Assembly (NCBI GenBank): GCA_050084515.1
Contig: CM114274.1
Location: 8,432,001 to 8,496,000 of the forward strand
Direction: 5' to 3'
Length of the DNA: 64,000 bases
From: Blasia pusilla
Lineage: Eukaryota > Marchantiophyta > Marchantiopsida > Blasiales
Shown: one piece after another, positions 37,375 to 49,506 of the stretch
How positions within the stretch are numbered: the first letter of the stretch is position 1
Layout of the letters: the number at the start of each line of letters is the position of its first letter
The notes under the pieces: model-generated
The model's input: only the letters and a program-made list of their open reading frames with translations
Databases searched by the model: none
What the model was told of the DNA's origin: nothing
Made by a program: the position numbers and the translations under genes

Positions 37375-38020
37375 TGTTGTGCACATACACATCGCTACAC
37401 AACATACACCGCTGTCACCGAACACGCACACAAACACACACGATCCCATGCTAACTCATGGTATCCAAACAACGAGACAAGAATTACCAAAATATCTCCA
37501 ATAAAATAAGATCCAATCTCTCTCACAACACCATAGTTCTCACATGTGTCCACTCTCATATGTCTCTCTCAATGTCAAACCAAACCCACTCTCCTAATAA
37601 GAGGCTTGGGTTACACTCACAAGGCAAGGGACCATAGCTTCGCCGCCTCGTGCCAAGAGGTTCAACAAAGAGCGAATGAGCTCTCAAGCTCTCTCTCTCC
37701 TTGAGGTATACCTCTCCCCTCTCCCGAGCTCTCTCCATGGTAACCTATGCTCCCAAGTCACCTCCTTGGCTCTTGACCTGATGTAGGAGGTCAAGGGCCA
37801 CTTACCAAAAAATAGAAAGTTGATCATATATTTAAAATGGTGCTTACCTAAAATAGTAAGTTCCTCAATATGGCTCCAAATGAGCCGAAACGAAGGAGAA
37901 ACTTGTTCTCTCAGGTTTCTCAGGGCCTCAGCAAATCATCCTCGACCTAATGAGCATGTCCTCCATTACTCACAAAGGCGCTCTACTAGATCTCACCAAT
38001 CTATCCTAAAAGACGTGATA
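37375..38020 (-). repeat. LTR of Ty3 element 2 (full length, 3' LTR)
   Basis: Nearly identical to 43694-44214 over about 520 bp, with a further ~125 bp at the low-coordinate end that matches the LTR ends of element 1 and of the LTR at 58183-58808. On the minus strand it begins TATCACGTCTTTTAGG and ends ATGTGCACAACA. Confidence 0.85.
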
Positions 38021-38022
38021 GT

Positions 38023-38150
38023 TGTCGTGCGCATACACATCGCTACACGATATACATCGTTGTCACCAAACACACACACAAACACGCACGATCCCATGCT
38101 TACTCATGGCATCGAAACAACGAGACAAGAAGTACCAAAATATCTCCAAT
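38023..38150 (-). repeat. Extra LTR-end fragment beside the 3' LTR
   Basis: A 128-bp copy of the LTR end sits head-to-tail with the full LTR, two bases away. On its other side it joins element-internal sequence at CGATTGGAGATATT. The result is a truncated-LTR/full-LTR tandem. Confidence 0.75.
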
Positions 38151-38670
38151 CGCCTCCCTAACTAGTGGTTAGGTCCCTCTAACTCCACATAGCCATCTAT
38201 CCCTACCTACGATGACATACATCTCTCGGACACTAAGAGCAAGAAGGTCGGGTGCTCATGTGGCCCCATCGTTAGTCGTCTTCTTGTCATCCGTGTCACA
38301 GACACAAGTCGGAATGTAGGACTACCTACTCTATATATATCTGGGGCACATACATCGTCTTTGAGGAACCCTAGTGAGAGGTAGCGTCAAACATGCCATA
38401 TGCCATCCTCTCGAACACCCATCACAGACTAGCATAGTGGCTACACCACGGGCGGAACCACACAACATGCACGCACTCTCAAGATGGTATGCCCTGCAGT
38501 CACATCCAACGTCGTGGGTGCTATTTGCTGCAAGTAGACATAGTCTCCTTGATCAAACCTTCGGATAGTAGGTTGATAACCACCTCCCGAATAGTCGCAT
38601 ACCTCAACGTATCCCAATGTTGCGCAATCGCCAAGTTCTCAAACACCATGGGCATTACTCTCCGAAATAA

Positions 38671-39500
38671 CTAAGCCCTTTGAGAACATGCTCGCATCCA
38701 TACATCAGGGTCATCAAGGTTCAATACCTCACCAACGTCTTGACGAATGGTCGCAGGTAAATCTGGCTCTCGGCCATAAAGCAACAAGTATGGTGAGAAA
38801 GAAGCTAAGGATGCCTGCCTGCTGAATCTGATTCCATCGCCAACCACGGCAACTGAAGGTCCCAATCTCCTAGGTGACCTCTCTGCAAGCCATACTTGCG
38901 TAGTCCTCTCTTCACCGTATGCACAACCTGCTCTACTGGTTCATCCGCCTCATGATGATCTCGCAAAGTAGTGCGGTGGTCGATCAGTGCCTGATCTCAC
39001 AAGGCTTGAAACTCCCCGGATAACTCTATACCCTGATCTGTCAACATCTCAGCTGGTGCGCCGTAATGACTCAGCACTCGATCTAGAAAGGCACACACTA
39101 CTCCCTCACTCGCTTTGTCAAGCAATGCAACCAACTCTATCCACTTTGAGAAGTGCTCGACCATCACCAACACATAACGACTATGGCGCTCCGTCAAAGG
39201 CAAAGGTCCTGCAAAATCCAAACTCCATCTATAACCTTAATCCATGATTGGAATTGGATGCAATTATGGAGTCAGAGCATTGAATGATGCTCAAACCACA
39301 CACACCATGCATCTGGCAACAAATTGTTGAACATCAGTCTGCATGCCTTGCCACCAATACTGAATCTAGAGCAAGCTGTATGTCCGCTTCACTCCAAAAT
39401 GACCCAACTCCTCGTGGGCATGACGCACCAAACGTGCTCTCTGCAAAGGATGAGGCACTACACGCACTCTACCATCCTTCCACACTTGCAACACATGTGT
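38671..39500 (-). pseudogene. Ty3 integrase of element 2
   Basis: The zinc-binding part has HAHEELGHFG and, after the usual gap, CMVC (HHCC) near 39440-39310. The catalytic core has LDFAGPLPLTERHSRYVLVM, then LTDQGIELSGEF near 39020-39050, fitting the first and second Asp of the DDE triad. The GREPDLP stretch near 38780 is the typical C-terminal block. Stops near 39370, 39290, 39245 and 38995 break the frame. It would insert element cDNA into the genome. Confidence 0.8.
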
Positions 39501-39768
39501 GCCCTCCCACCGGAACCGTCAGGCTTGTTATAGGATCTGAGCCCGCTCTCTAGCATCCACTGTGCTCGTGACGCTGCTAGTACGTAGGTACTCCAAGACC
39601 ACTCCATCGTCGTGAATGTCTCGGCCACTTGTCGTCTCCTCACTGGCCTTTGGATCTAAGAACTCTCCATCAGACCTCGCCACCGAAGTCTCAGCAATCT
39701 TGCTCTCCATAGCCAACAAGCCCAAATAGGTTGATGCATGCCATCTTGGCACCAACTCTTCATCACTC

Positions 39769-40398
39769 TCACCATGCCACAAGCTCCACTTGCATCTCGT
39801 TGACTTGGCATGGGTTACGGCTCAAACTATCTGCATCATGGTTGAGCGTCCCATGTCTATGCACCACATGGAAGTCATACTCCTGCAACAAAAGAGCCCA
39901 CCTTGCAAGCTTCCCTGTAAGCTTGTCGGACTCCATCAACCACTTAAGTGGTTGATGATCAGTAATGATGGTAAAGGGGTTGCCAAATAGATAACATCTA
40001 AAATGTGTGATAGCCCACACTACAACCAAGAACTCACCCTCATACGACAGCTTGACCATTCGCTCCAAGGGCAGATCTATCACCTCCTCTACAATCATCT
40101 CTGAACGTGATGCAAGAACTCCAACTTCACGCTCACATAGCGTAGCAGCCAGCCAAAAAACCTTGGCGGGCGTACCTCCCAACTTCATAACATCGGAAGT
40201 AGAAAATAAAGGATCGCGATACACAACGGTGGCCACCCCCAACAACGTGCTTGACACATGCCCCTCCTGAGCATTAGCAATAGAAGTCATCGCACTCGCT
40301 TCTCCGATTGCCCTCCGTGCCTGCACACCAACACCATCACCAACTCTCCTGGAACTCTGATCGGGACCCATCGATGGGGTCCTTATCGCCTCGGACAA
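39769..40398 (-). pseudogene. Shared linker fused to Ty3 RNase H (element 2)
   Basis: The first ~100 codons match the linker at 299-562. From VKLSYEGEFLVVVWAI the sequence is Ty3 RNase H: FRCYLFG, TDHQPLKWL and HVVHRHGTLNHDADSLSR are all typical. The two parts are in one open 209-codon frame, so a deletion removed protease, methyltransferase and RT and left the frame intact. RNase H would degrade the RNA strand during reverse transcription. Confidence 0.85.
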
Positions 40399-40399
40399 C

Positions 40400-41490
40400 G
40401 TGAAAGACTGAGGAAGCCTAGTCTATTTCTTGGCTTCCCCTCGTTGTGGATCCAACTCTGCGGCTACTCCACGCGTCACAATTGCGGTAGCCTCCATCTA
40501 AGCAACCCCCCATATCCAACCAAGATCCTCCATATCTCTGGTTGCTCCATATGATATCGATGCCACGGATCCGTCATCGAGTAACCTCAATGTCATAGCG
40601 GCAATCTGCTCCTATAGCTGTTGTATCTGAGAAGCATTCCCATCCTCACGCCCGGCGTCTCCCTCGACATGTCTAGGTGGTGGGAATCTACCTCCTCCAC
40701 GGGCAGCTCCACCACCCTGTCGGGTAACTCCAGCTCCTCATCCCCCAACGAGACCACTTGGTGCACAATCTGTAGGCCCACCCGTACCGGCTACTCGCTC
40801 TGGTGCCCTCTCTGGCCCTCGGTCTGGACGTAACTCAGGGTGTAAAGTGAAACACCTGGCGCATGTATGACCATACCTCTGACAATAATCACAATGATAA
40901 CCTCCTGGTGCAACACCATCTCCTTCTCCATGCTAAGGCACACGTCCATGACCCTGACAAGTGCAATCACGCTGATGATGGGCTCCACCATATGACCAAC
41001 AAGTAATCGTAGGCGGCTGTTGCTAAGCCGCATATGAAGGCGCAGGTCTCTGTGGCACGGCCTCCTGGTATCCTCCCTCAGCTCGTGGTGCCACAATCGA
41101 CCTTTCTCGAAGTCCACGTTGTTGTACTGGTGGTGCAGACAATCATGACTTCTCTCGCCCAGAACCCATGGTGGCTACGCTCTCCTTCACCTTGTTGCGC
41201 TCAATATTCTCGGCCGTCGTAAAAACATCTCTCAACGTAGGGGAGGTGTTCATAAGGAGCACCCCCTCCCGCACTCGTGTCCGCAAGGTTCAATCCAACA
41301 TCGCGTACCATGATTGGATAGCATGAGCCTCTGTCACCCTCTGAGTGACGTTGATCATCCGGCGCAAGCGAGTGTAAGCGTCACGCAAACTCTCACCCGC
41401 GCGCCTCTGGAAGTTATGGATGCTCCGCAACTTCTCCGTCCGTATCCCCTGGTAGCTTGCCCTCAACTCAACAAAGAACTCAACCACGAG
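40400..41490 (-). pseudogene. Ty3 gag of element 2 with zinc knuckles
   Basis: The capsid-like part has RRAGESLRDAYTRLRRMI, a typical plant Ty3 gag block, at about 41390. The second knuckle CDYCQRYGHTCARC (40852-40893) is a perfect CX2CX4HX4C. A first knuckle about 40 codons earlier, CWSYGGAHHQRDC, has lost its second Cys. The frame reads on, with stops, into the shared linker. Gag packages element RNA into virus-like particles. Confidence 0.75.
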
Positions 41491-42992
41491 GTTGAACCTA
41501 GGACGAACCTAACTAGACGGTGCAACTGCTCCAGTGTGAGTGACCCCTTCTAAAACATCACTAGTGGAAGAGGAAGTAGCCTCTCTTGACACTTCCTCCT
41601 CATCTGGGAACGGCTCTGTCATTGACATATAGTGTGGGTCATAGTAGAGTCGCTATGACTCAATCTCTTGGGCATATCTATGGGAGAACTCATGGTAATC
41701 GTCCATGGGCGCCCCCTCTAAATGCTGGAACATACCGTTCCATGCTGTAAACGTGTTGAACCCTCTAGAGTTCCTAGTCCGCTCTGAGTCACATCAATTC
41801 CCGAACTCCGAAATGAAGTTGTGTAGCTCTATGGTGCCTAAAACACCCAAAAACCTATGCGGTCCTCTACCCCGGTCCTCCATCTCGTACGCCCAACTGG
41901 TAGGACCACTTAATGTGTACGGTGGATCACTAACACACTCCTCTACACGCCCCCCCTTGTCTGAAGACAACACAGAAGGAGATCGAGGTGGTCTCTCACA
42001 TGGAGACCCTCGAAACCTCGCACCACTCCGGGTAAACCCTCCAGAGCTACTCTCGGGTCCACTACCTCACCTCTCAAAATCCTAAAAGGACACCGTGATG
42101 GCCCTCGTGCCCCTCTCACACGATCAATCTCAATCTCGCGAGTAATCCCTCAATCACTCAAACTAAACATGCGGCACTCAATCTACACTCTCTCATTGAG
42201 ACGTGTGTTGCGAGGCAACAAGCAACGTGGTGCGGCAAATCAACTGATCTATCGTCTCATCGACAAACCATCCTCAATTCAAGACATCCCACACACGTCT
42301 ATGTCCCCTAAACCCAAACATCATCAATGCTCCTAACATCACCACGAAACCCAATATCCCAAATAACTTCCCAATATCCGGAAAGCCGTCACACGTGCAG
42401 AATGGGTAACCTGACAATAATGTCGATGTCGCTCCTCGGCAACTGCAAATCTGGGCTCCAACTCGGTCGTGAAAGACAACTCCTCCAATCAGCAAGTCGT
42501 ACTCCTCTCGTATTGACGCTGCTCAAACCTCTTTGATGTGCCGTGCACGTTCGGCGGTCCGACGCGGCACTGGCAACACGGAACGGCTACAAATGATACG
42601 GCACTCGGGAATGGGGTATGGCACTCGGCGGCATACCCTCCTCAATCAGCAATTCACATGCTCTGCACCTTAGTGAAGGAGCGGCTCCACGATCGAGACA
42701 GTGTGGTGCTGCCACCAACGGCACAGCGCGGCAATCGGCGGTGCATTGCGGCTACCAATCACAACATAGCAACATGAAATGAAAACTCAAAAACCATAAC
42801 CCGAGGTCACCTGCCATCACTAGTTGATGACGAAGCTGCGATAACGGTGGCGGTGCAAGTCAGAGAATCAACGGTGGTCGTGGAAGACCCTCCACTACGT
42901 AATGGCGGCAATGGAAACCAAATGGGTGGACAACGGCCAAACATGGCTCTGAGCAGCGCTAGGCGACAGCATCGACCGACGGTGGATGGTGG

Positions 42993-43112
42993 ACCGTTGA
43001 CGATGACGTTTAACCGTTGATGGTGACGGCCGACCGTTTATGGTGACAATTGACAGTTGAAAGTAACGCTTGACTGTTGACGGTGATGGTTGACCCTTGA
43101 GGATGACTATGA
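42993..43112. repeat. 20-bp tandem repeat, about six units, in the Ty3 leader
   Basis: Units follow the pattern ACCGTTGATGGTGACGGTTG with several substitutions each. They lie between the 5' LTR and gag of element 2. Confidence 0.75.
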
Positions 43113-43693
43113 AGGCAACGGCCGCTGCCGGCACGGCGGCTGGTTTAGGGTTTGAACAATTTAACCCTAAAAATCGCCTAACAGTGGCAATTTTGCAACA
43201 TTGAATATAACTTTTTGCTCGCAACTCCAAATTGTGCACTGTTTGTTGCACAGCATGTACAACTTCACGATCTATGACGCCATCAAAATATATTTAGAAT
43301 TGGACATTCGAGTAAAAACTGACGGGGATTGTCCTAAAACCCAATGTCTCTTTCTCCTAAACAAAATTTGGCAACGTTTCCACGCCGATTTCTCCCAACG
43401 AAAACGTAAAACCTATGAGAACACAAATCAGCAAGCTACATGGTGCTCTCGAGAGCACCGGCATGGAGTAATTCGCCCCCATTCTCAATTCCAATCGAAA
43501 ATTGGGCAGCGCTTCCGCATGCCACTCTCCCGTACAAAAAAATCAGCAAAGCAAACATCAAACTCGCACGGCTCTTGCTCCGGTGAGCACTCCCATGATC
43601 CAGGAAGCATGGAACACGGTCCCTCCACCTATACCAAACATCTAGCAACTAGTGAGCTCCCCCATGAAGCTCTCTCACTCACTCAATTCTCTC

Positions 43694-44214
43694 TTGTAAA
43701 ATAAGATCCAATCTCTCTCACAACACCATAGTTCTCACATGTGTCCACTCTCATATGTCTCTCTCAATGTCAAACCAAACCCACTCTCCTAATAAGAGGC
43801 TTGGGTTACACTCACAAGGCAAGGGACCATAGCTCCGCCGCCTCGTGCCAAGAGGTTCAACAAAGAGCGAATGAGCTCTCAAGCTCTCTCTCTCCTTGAG
43901 GTATACCTCTCCCCTCTCCCGAGCTCTCTCCATGGTAACCTATGCTCCCAAGTCACCTCCTTGGCTCTTGACCTGATGTAGGAGGTCAAGGGCCACTTAC
44001 CAAAAATAGAAAGTTGATCATATATTCAAAATGGTGCTTATCTAAAATAGTAAGTTCCTCAATATTGCTCCAAATGAGCCGAAACGAAGGAGAAACCTGT
44101 TCTCTCAGGTTTCTCGGGGCCTCAGCAAATCATCCTCGACCTAATGAGCATGTCCTCCACTACTCACAAAGGCGTTCTACTAGATCTCACCAATCTATCC
44201 TAAAAGACGTGACA
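43694..44214 (-). repeat. 5' LTR of Ty3 element 2, lacking its end
   Basis: Starts TGTCACGTCTTTTAGG on the minus strand and matches the 3' LTR almost perfectly until about 43694. There it switches to internal sequence, so the last ~125 bp of the LTR and the primer binding site are gone. Confidence 0.85.
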
Positions 44215-45105
44215 CGCGGGGGAGTTAGCTTGTAGACAGGCTTCTTGGCCGGTTGCCTTTGGGAGAGTAGGTCTTATAGCGACTGAGTTAGTGGCATCTT
44301 TGGCTTTTTCAGGGAGCCGGGCCACTATAGCACCCCTCCTTTGCTCCCGATTTTTGGTTAGGGATAGACCGCTTCTTTTACAGTACGTTTCTCAGGTTGA
44401 GGATGGCCTTTTCCCTCTTCAGTCTTCATTCACAGCTTATAGAGACTCCCTTCTAGTTGAGGCTAGAGCAATTCTTCCCACTTTCTCTTTTGTACTTTCC
44501 TGCGGACAGTCTGGGCTCCAATCTTCTTTGATGGAAGCCCACTTTGAGGCAGTGTTCAGTTATTATGTCGGATGGGAGTATCCCCATGGAGGTTTAGGCC
44601 CATATTCGCTCTTGCTCCAGAAAGGGGGCACGCTCATGGGTGGGGGCTCGCCCCCTCATCCCGGCTTTCCGCATCGCACCACTTACCTACACTACAACAA
44701 TGCGGTTCCAATTGGGCCTCCCCCAACCATCGACGGTTGGTTCGACACATTGTGAGTGTTGTCGGAGTCTCAATCCACTTGGTGTGCACTTGGCACGATG
44801 TCCAATTGTGGGTGAGATGTACAATGCACTGCAAGATTTTATGTTCTGTATTGCTTGGGAGAGTGGCTTCCATGTGCAGAGAGAGAGAGGCACTACTCCA
44901 TGCGGGATTCCCTTATCCGTGCTAATTTCTACATGAGGCGGGAGTTTGAGGTGATGGTAGTGGATGTTGTAGTGACGGATCCTATGTGGGAGGCGATGCG
45001 AGCCCAAGTGATGACACAAGGGAGATTGCTACAAGGAGTGGCGATGGCAGTAAAGAGACCCACATTTATAGTTGACTTCATGACGAACATCGATTTATCC
45101 CCCTA
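44215..45105 (+). mobile_element. Non-LTR retroelement, 3' part, resuming after the Ty3 insertion
   Basis: Translation across frames gives LVASLAFSGSRATIAPLL, then RFQLGLPQPS, a Cys/His cluster HCECCRSLNPLGVHLARC (44730-44800) and DVVVTDPM near 44960. A CCHC-like finger followed by a (V)DVVxxDP strand is what I expect of a C-terminal restriction-like endonuclease in an R2/CRE-type element. Three frames are used, so it is decayed. The stretch 45110-45180 has no further element sequence that I recognise. Confidence 0.6.
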
Positions 45106-46969
45106 GCCATTGAGATGTACGGGACTATAGGGGAGAGGTTTGACTCGTCTCTTTTGGGAGGGGAGGGAGGAATCCCTTAACTCCCCATGAAGAATAAGTT
45201 TTTAAAAAATAGAAAAGATCTCCTTCCGCCTCCTAAATAAATCCCTCCCTTCATGTCTCCCTTCTTCTTTTCATCCCTTTCCCGAGACAAGAATTTAATG
45301 TTAAAGGGTTGATTATTTTTTCATATAAATACTATTTTGAACGAAAGGTGAAATACACTTCACCAACATGGAAAGTAGGGTTTGAAGAACAATCATGTGC
45401 GAGCCTTGATGTCATGGCTCTCATGACCAATTTTGATAGCGTCTCGTAGCAACATGGTCAACTTGGAAGAATAGCCTCTACTAGGAAGTCACACTCACTA
45501 CCAATTCAAAGCTCCTACTTTATGTGGAAAGAGGACCAAGGTTGATTTGGCCATGGAGACAATGACCAAAAAAAGTCTACTGCCACATAAACAAACTACT
45601 AGGTTGGAGGTCAATGCAAGAGATGAACATACAAAGAGAATATGCGAAACTTATCATGTAATCTGATATTTTTTCTCAACCAGTATTGTTTCCATTGCTT
45701 GCAATGAACTTCAATTATAATACTTAAGTTAGGAATTTCCCTTATGTGCAGTTCATGAACATCCTTTGAGGAATACCATGCGTAGCGCTCAAACTAGCAT
45801 TGTTGCTCAAGCCATTGGAATGCTAATGAGATGTGTTGTTTTCGAGTTGTGGCGTTGGCCTCATCCAAGGAAGTGTTATCAAAACCTTTCACCCACATAG
45901 GAGCAAGGTTGGTAAGAGATTCTTTGCACTCCTAGAAGTAAGTATACTTTCTACTTTCTTTGGCGGGGGGTTAAGTGTGAGGAGCTTTTCTACCCACTAA
46001 ATCCAATGTGCAACATAGGGACATCCATGTGGGGAATCCATTTGGATGAGCTCAATAATGTGTTCATATTTTTCTAGTTGAAACAAGATCTTCCAAGAGT
46101 GATTCAAGTCCTTGTGTGTAAGAAATCCATTCAAAACCTTCATGAGATCGTTGGATTCCAGCAAAGATAGCTCTAGACCTACAACAACTCTAGAATTTTG
46201 AAGTGCCTTTTCTCTCATTTAGGCTACTTTATGCTTTCTCCTCACCTCCCACCGTTGCCCAACTATCCCTCGCATTCAATCAATATCTGAAGTGGACGCT
46301 TTGACATATCCATCTACAAAAACCATTTCGGAGCTTAGCAAGGTTCTTGCCATACTTCGTTACTAATTCTCAATCTTCGATACTTAAAAAAAAAGATTTA
46401 ACATATAAGTTATGGTCAAATTTCACTTTCACCCCTTTGAACATGCTCCATCATCGTGCCCACTTTCTTTGGACTTGGGTCAGCCTCGAGACGTGCGAGA
46501 GAACATATATATCCAACGTGTTATGAGATTATCATTGAAGACCTCATAGATCTTGGAAAAGTGAATGCAATTGGGAAAAAAATTGCAAATACAATTGGAT
46601 TATAATAAATGTTAAGAAAAAATGTTAATATGGGAGTGGGTCCCTCATGGTCTTGATTCATCCTTGTATGCAAACAAATTCCACATCTTCCCATTCACTT
46701 GCTAGTCAGAAACAAACAATATCCTTACAACATCATAAATCTCAATATTAAACAAAAATAATATAGTTCCCAACTATCAACCAAATGTACTCATTGGCAT
46801 TTGCAATATCTAATTTTTATGCCTTTAGAGGAGAACCAAAGAATGCGGCGGCGACTAAGTTAACCTTAATTGGAAATTCGAGATTCAGACTCAAGGTCCA
46901 ATTAATTTTATGTGATCCTAACAGAAGAGGCTCCAACGCCAAGCATGGAGCATTTGAAGGAGATAGGAG

Positions 46970-47006
46970 AAGTTTGCATGGTTTCTCCCTAAAACCATGC
47001 AAACTT
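46970..47006. repeat. Perfect hairpin, 15-bp arms, 7-nt loop
   Basis: AAGTTTGCATGGTTT, loop CTCCCTA, AAACCATGCAAACTT. No transcription unit next to it is evident, so it is described only as an inverted repeat. Confidence 0.85.
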
Positions 47007-47320
47007 TGAGTCTTGGAATTGCACTTAAGTGCGATCAAACTCTTGAGATTATAACTGCTGGTCCGTTCTGGATGATAAATTTTCCATACATGGTGCAAAT
47101 AACATTAACTACTACTTGCATTATAAGGTGCTACTCCAAACAACTCTTGAAAATCTACTCCTACAAAAGTACATGTAAAACACACGAACCTGAAGCAACT
47201 CCTAGCGTACCTTCGATTTACGAAGAGTACGGTCGCTTAAGTTTACTTCTTCGGCAGTTAGTTCGAGACCTGCCGGGTTTCGTGTGCGTCGTCAAGCCAT
47301 ATCCGGTCCCTCAAGAGTAT

Positions 47321-47462
47321 GAGGTATGCATCAAAAGCATGGCTAGCTAATATTCGGATAGACAAGAGATAAAATGTATAAGAAAAAATATGAGGTATGC
47401 ATCAAAAGCATGGCTAGCTAATATTCGGATAGACAAGAGATAAAATGTGTAAGATACCTAGA
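47321..47462. repeat. Tandem duplication, ~71-bp unit, two copies
   Basis: GAGGTATGCATCAAAAGCATGG and the following ~45 bp occur at 47321 and again at 47392 with one or two differences. Confidence 0.85.
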
Positions 47463-48479
47463 TTAAGAAGAGAATGAATATTCAATCCGAATGACCACAC
47501 ATCATAGCAATCTATCGTCTGCTATTCACCTACTATCCGCCACTACAGTCCCACATACTCTAATGCCGGAACTATTGGAGAGTTTCGACAAGGAGATGAT
47601 ATGCGACTAAACCATTCTCACAAGAGAAAACAAACTTCTGAACTGAAGGCCCTAATGGACTACATCCATACCAACCTAAAAACATATGAGCATTTACCTC
47701 CAAATTATTTTGGCTAGAAGAAACATGGTAGGTATCCCTTAAGAAAATTACAAATCACATTCATTGTATTGAATGAACTTATTGAACAACTCTCCCCTCT
47801 AATTTGTCTAAATTCGATCAAATGGCCCTATATCCCAAATCGCCTTTGTATCACTTGATGAAAAAATTCCCTCTATATTCACATGAAATCATGCTTAAGC
47901 ATGAGTAAAAATCTTGGTGATCGCAAACAAACACTATGTTGAAGGATTTGGGGGAGTGTGGTTTACACCATAATTACACAGGTTTCACCATGTAATCACA
48001 CATAATGCCCTACATGTACAATATACCGACTGTAATAGGCTTAATCTTTGCACTAAGTATTACAAAAATGAAACACATCAAAATACATGGCCCTCGTGCA
48101 CATTGGACATATCGGCAAAGAATTCACAAAGATTTTGAAGGAGGTAGATTCAGCTAAGATAACTCAAGACACTTAGACGCGGACCTTTCTCTTGGCTCTA
48201 GTTAGTGATGGCTATCAAAAATTTGACGTCCATAAATGTAACAGATGTAATAGGGAGCCTCAATGCCTCGGATCCAAAGGAGTCGTGTGGAGCTCAAATA
48301 GTTGGCTTCTCTCCAAACTATCCTAAACTTGAGTAGAAAACCACTTACACATGTTGGGCTCCATTTAAGCCCACCTCGAAAACTTGAGTCAAGTGTGGAG
48401 TGTGAACCTCTCAAGAAACAACTTTTCCTAGTGCATTCCAATGGATATTGATAACATGAACCCTCTAATTAGGGCGGAT

Positions 48480-49310
48480 GTGTCACACAAAAATTTGGAG
48501 GTTCTCTACCTATATCGTGGACAAAGTTTGTGGGAATTTCTCCAGCTTCTGGATTTGAAATCCCAAGTTGTGCTTGGGTAGTACCAGATGCTCCTTTTTC
48601 AATTTAAGGAGAGTGGAGGATCATTACAATAGGTGGAGCATATGCATAATATTAGGGATTTCAGCGGGTTTCCTGATTGCACGATTGATACTAGCGACAA
48701 TTGCCACAACCTGCTACCAACATCGAAGGAAAAGAGGAACGAATGCATCAGAATCTGAGTTGAGGATTTCATCAAGGGACTATAGCCTCAAGCACATCAA
48801 TCCTACAAGATTGCAAAAGAAACTAATGGGTTGAGTGAGCATTATATAATATATTTGAGGGTTAATATCATAGTTTACAAAGCCATTATTCCAACAACAT
48901 CAATCTTGGTAGTGAAATTTTTTAAATGAAAATTTGATGAATGCAAAGAGAAATAATATAGAATGGAGATCAAAATCATGGGAATGATCATGCATCAAAA
49001 TGTTGTGAAGCTAGTTGGATTCTATATGTGGAAATAGTCCAAAATATTCCTACTAGAATACATCTCCAATTGGAGCTTATCACATGTTCTGTATAAACAA
49101 AAGAGGGGATGTGGTTAAGAAATTGTAAGGATTGGTACAAGATTTTCTTGGGCGTACCTCAAGGATTGGAATATCTACATCATGATTGCAATCCACCTAG
49201 TATACATGGATACCAAGTCCTCCACTATTCTTCTCCCCTCAAAATTCGAGCTAAGGATTGCAAATTTCAAATTTGCTAAGCAAAGGGACTTGAGTCAATC
49301 TTGCTATTGG
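48480..49310 (+). pseudogene. LRR receptor-like kinase, pseudogene fragment
   Basis: A stretch like the end of an LRR ectodomain (LPISWTKFVGISPASGFE) is followed by a membrane segment, SICIILGISAGFLIARLILA, and a basic juxtamembrane RRKRG (48620-48740). After a gap, kinase blocks follow: IMGMIMHQNVVKLVGF, LLEYISNWSLSHVL, VPQGLEYLHHDCNPP and TKSSTILLPSKFELRIANF (48960-49290). These match the alphaC-to-activation-loop part of plant LRR-RLKs. The catalytic HRD is degraded, the glycine-rich loop is missing, and stops and frameshifts occur, so it is dead. Confidence 0.75.
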
Positions 49311-49506
49311 ATCAAACTTTGAATAGATGTTATGGTGAGACTCAATGCCTTGGATCCAAAGGAGTCATGCACGTTGGTAGTATGATGTCAAGTGAGGGTT
49401 TGAAATCTCCTATATCTAACGAATAATGTGAGATTGGTAGGGAAGTGAAATCCACTTGAAGGATTGCCTCCTATACATACAACAATACGAAAGGGAATAG
49501 TAGTCA

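Larger units (their letters stand above)
37375..44214 (-). mobile_element. Ty3/gypsy element 2, internally deleted relative of element 1
   Basis: In element order (right to left): LTR 43694-44214, leader with a 20-bp tandem repeat, gag with two zinc knuckles, shared linker, RNase H, integrase, an LTR-end piece at 38023-38150 and a full LTR at 37375-38020. The two LTRs share an identical 60-codon open frame, so the insertion is fairly young. Protease, methyltransferase and RT are absent: linker sequence ending PLERM joins RNase H directly. The 5' LTR lacks its last ~125 bp and no primer binding site is visible, so this copy is also non-autonomous. It interrupts a non-LTR retroelement; I find no convincing target duplication. 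Confidence 0.85.
45106..48479. other. No intact gene; hairpin and small duplications
   Basis: AT-rich. Frames at 46785-47350 are open but without recognisable domain. A perfect hairpin and a tandem duplication inside it are listed separately. The phrase CTCAATGCCTCGGATCCAAAGGAGTC at 48258 recurs near 49350, beyond the kinase pseudogene. Confidence 0.5.

Noticed and set aside
37556-37738. Identical 60-residue ORFs at 37556-37738 and 43751-43933
   Set aside because: They lie inside the paired LTRs; identity reflects LTR duplication, not a conserved protein.
47321-47462. Direct repeats as a CRISPR-like array
   Set aside because: Only two copies in direct tandem, no spacers, plant DNA.
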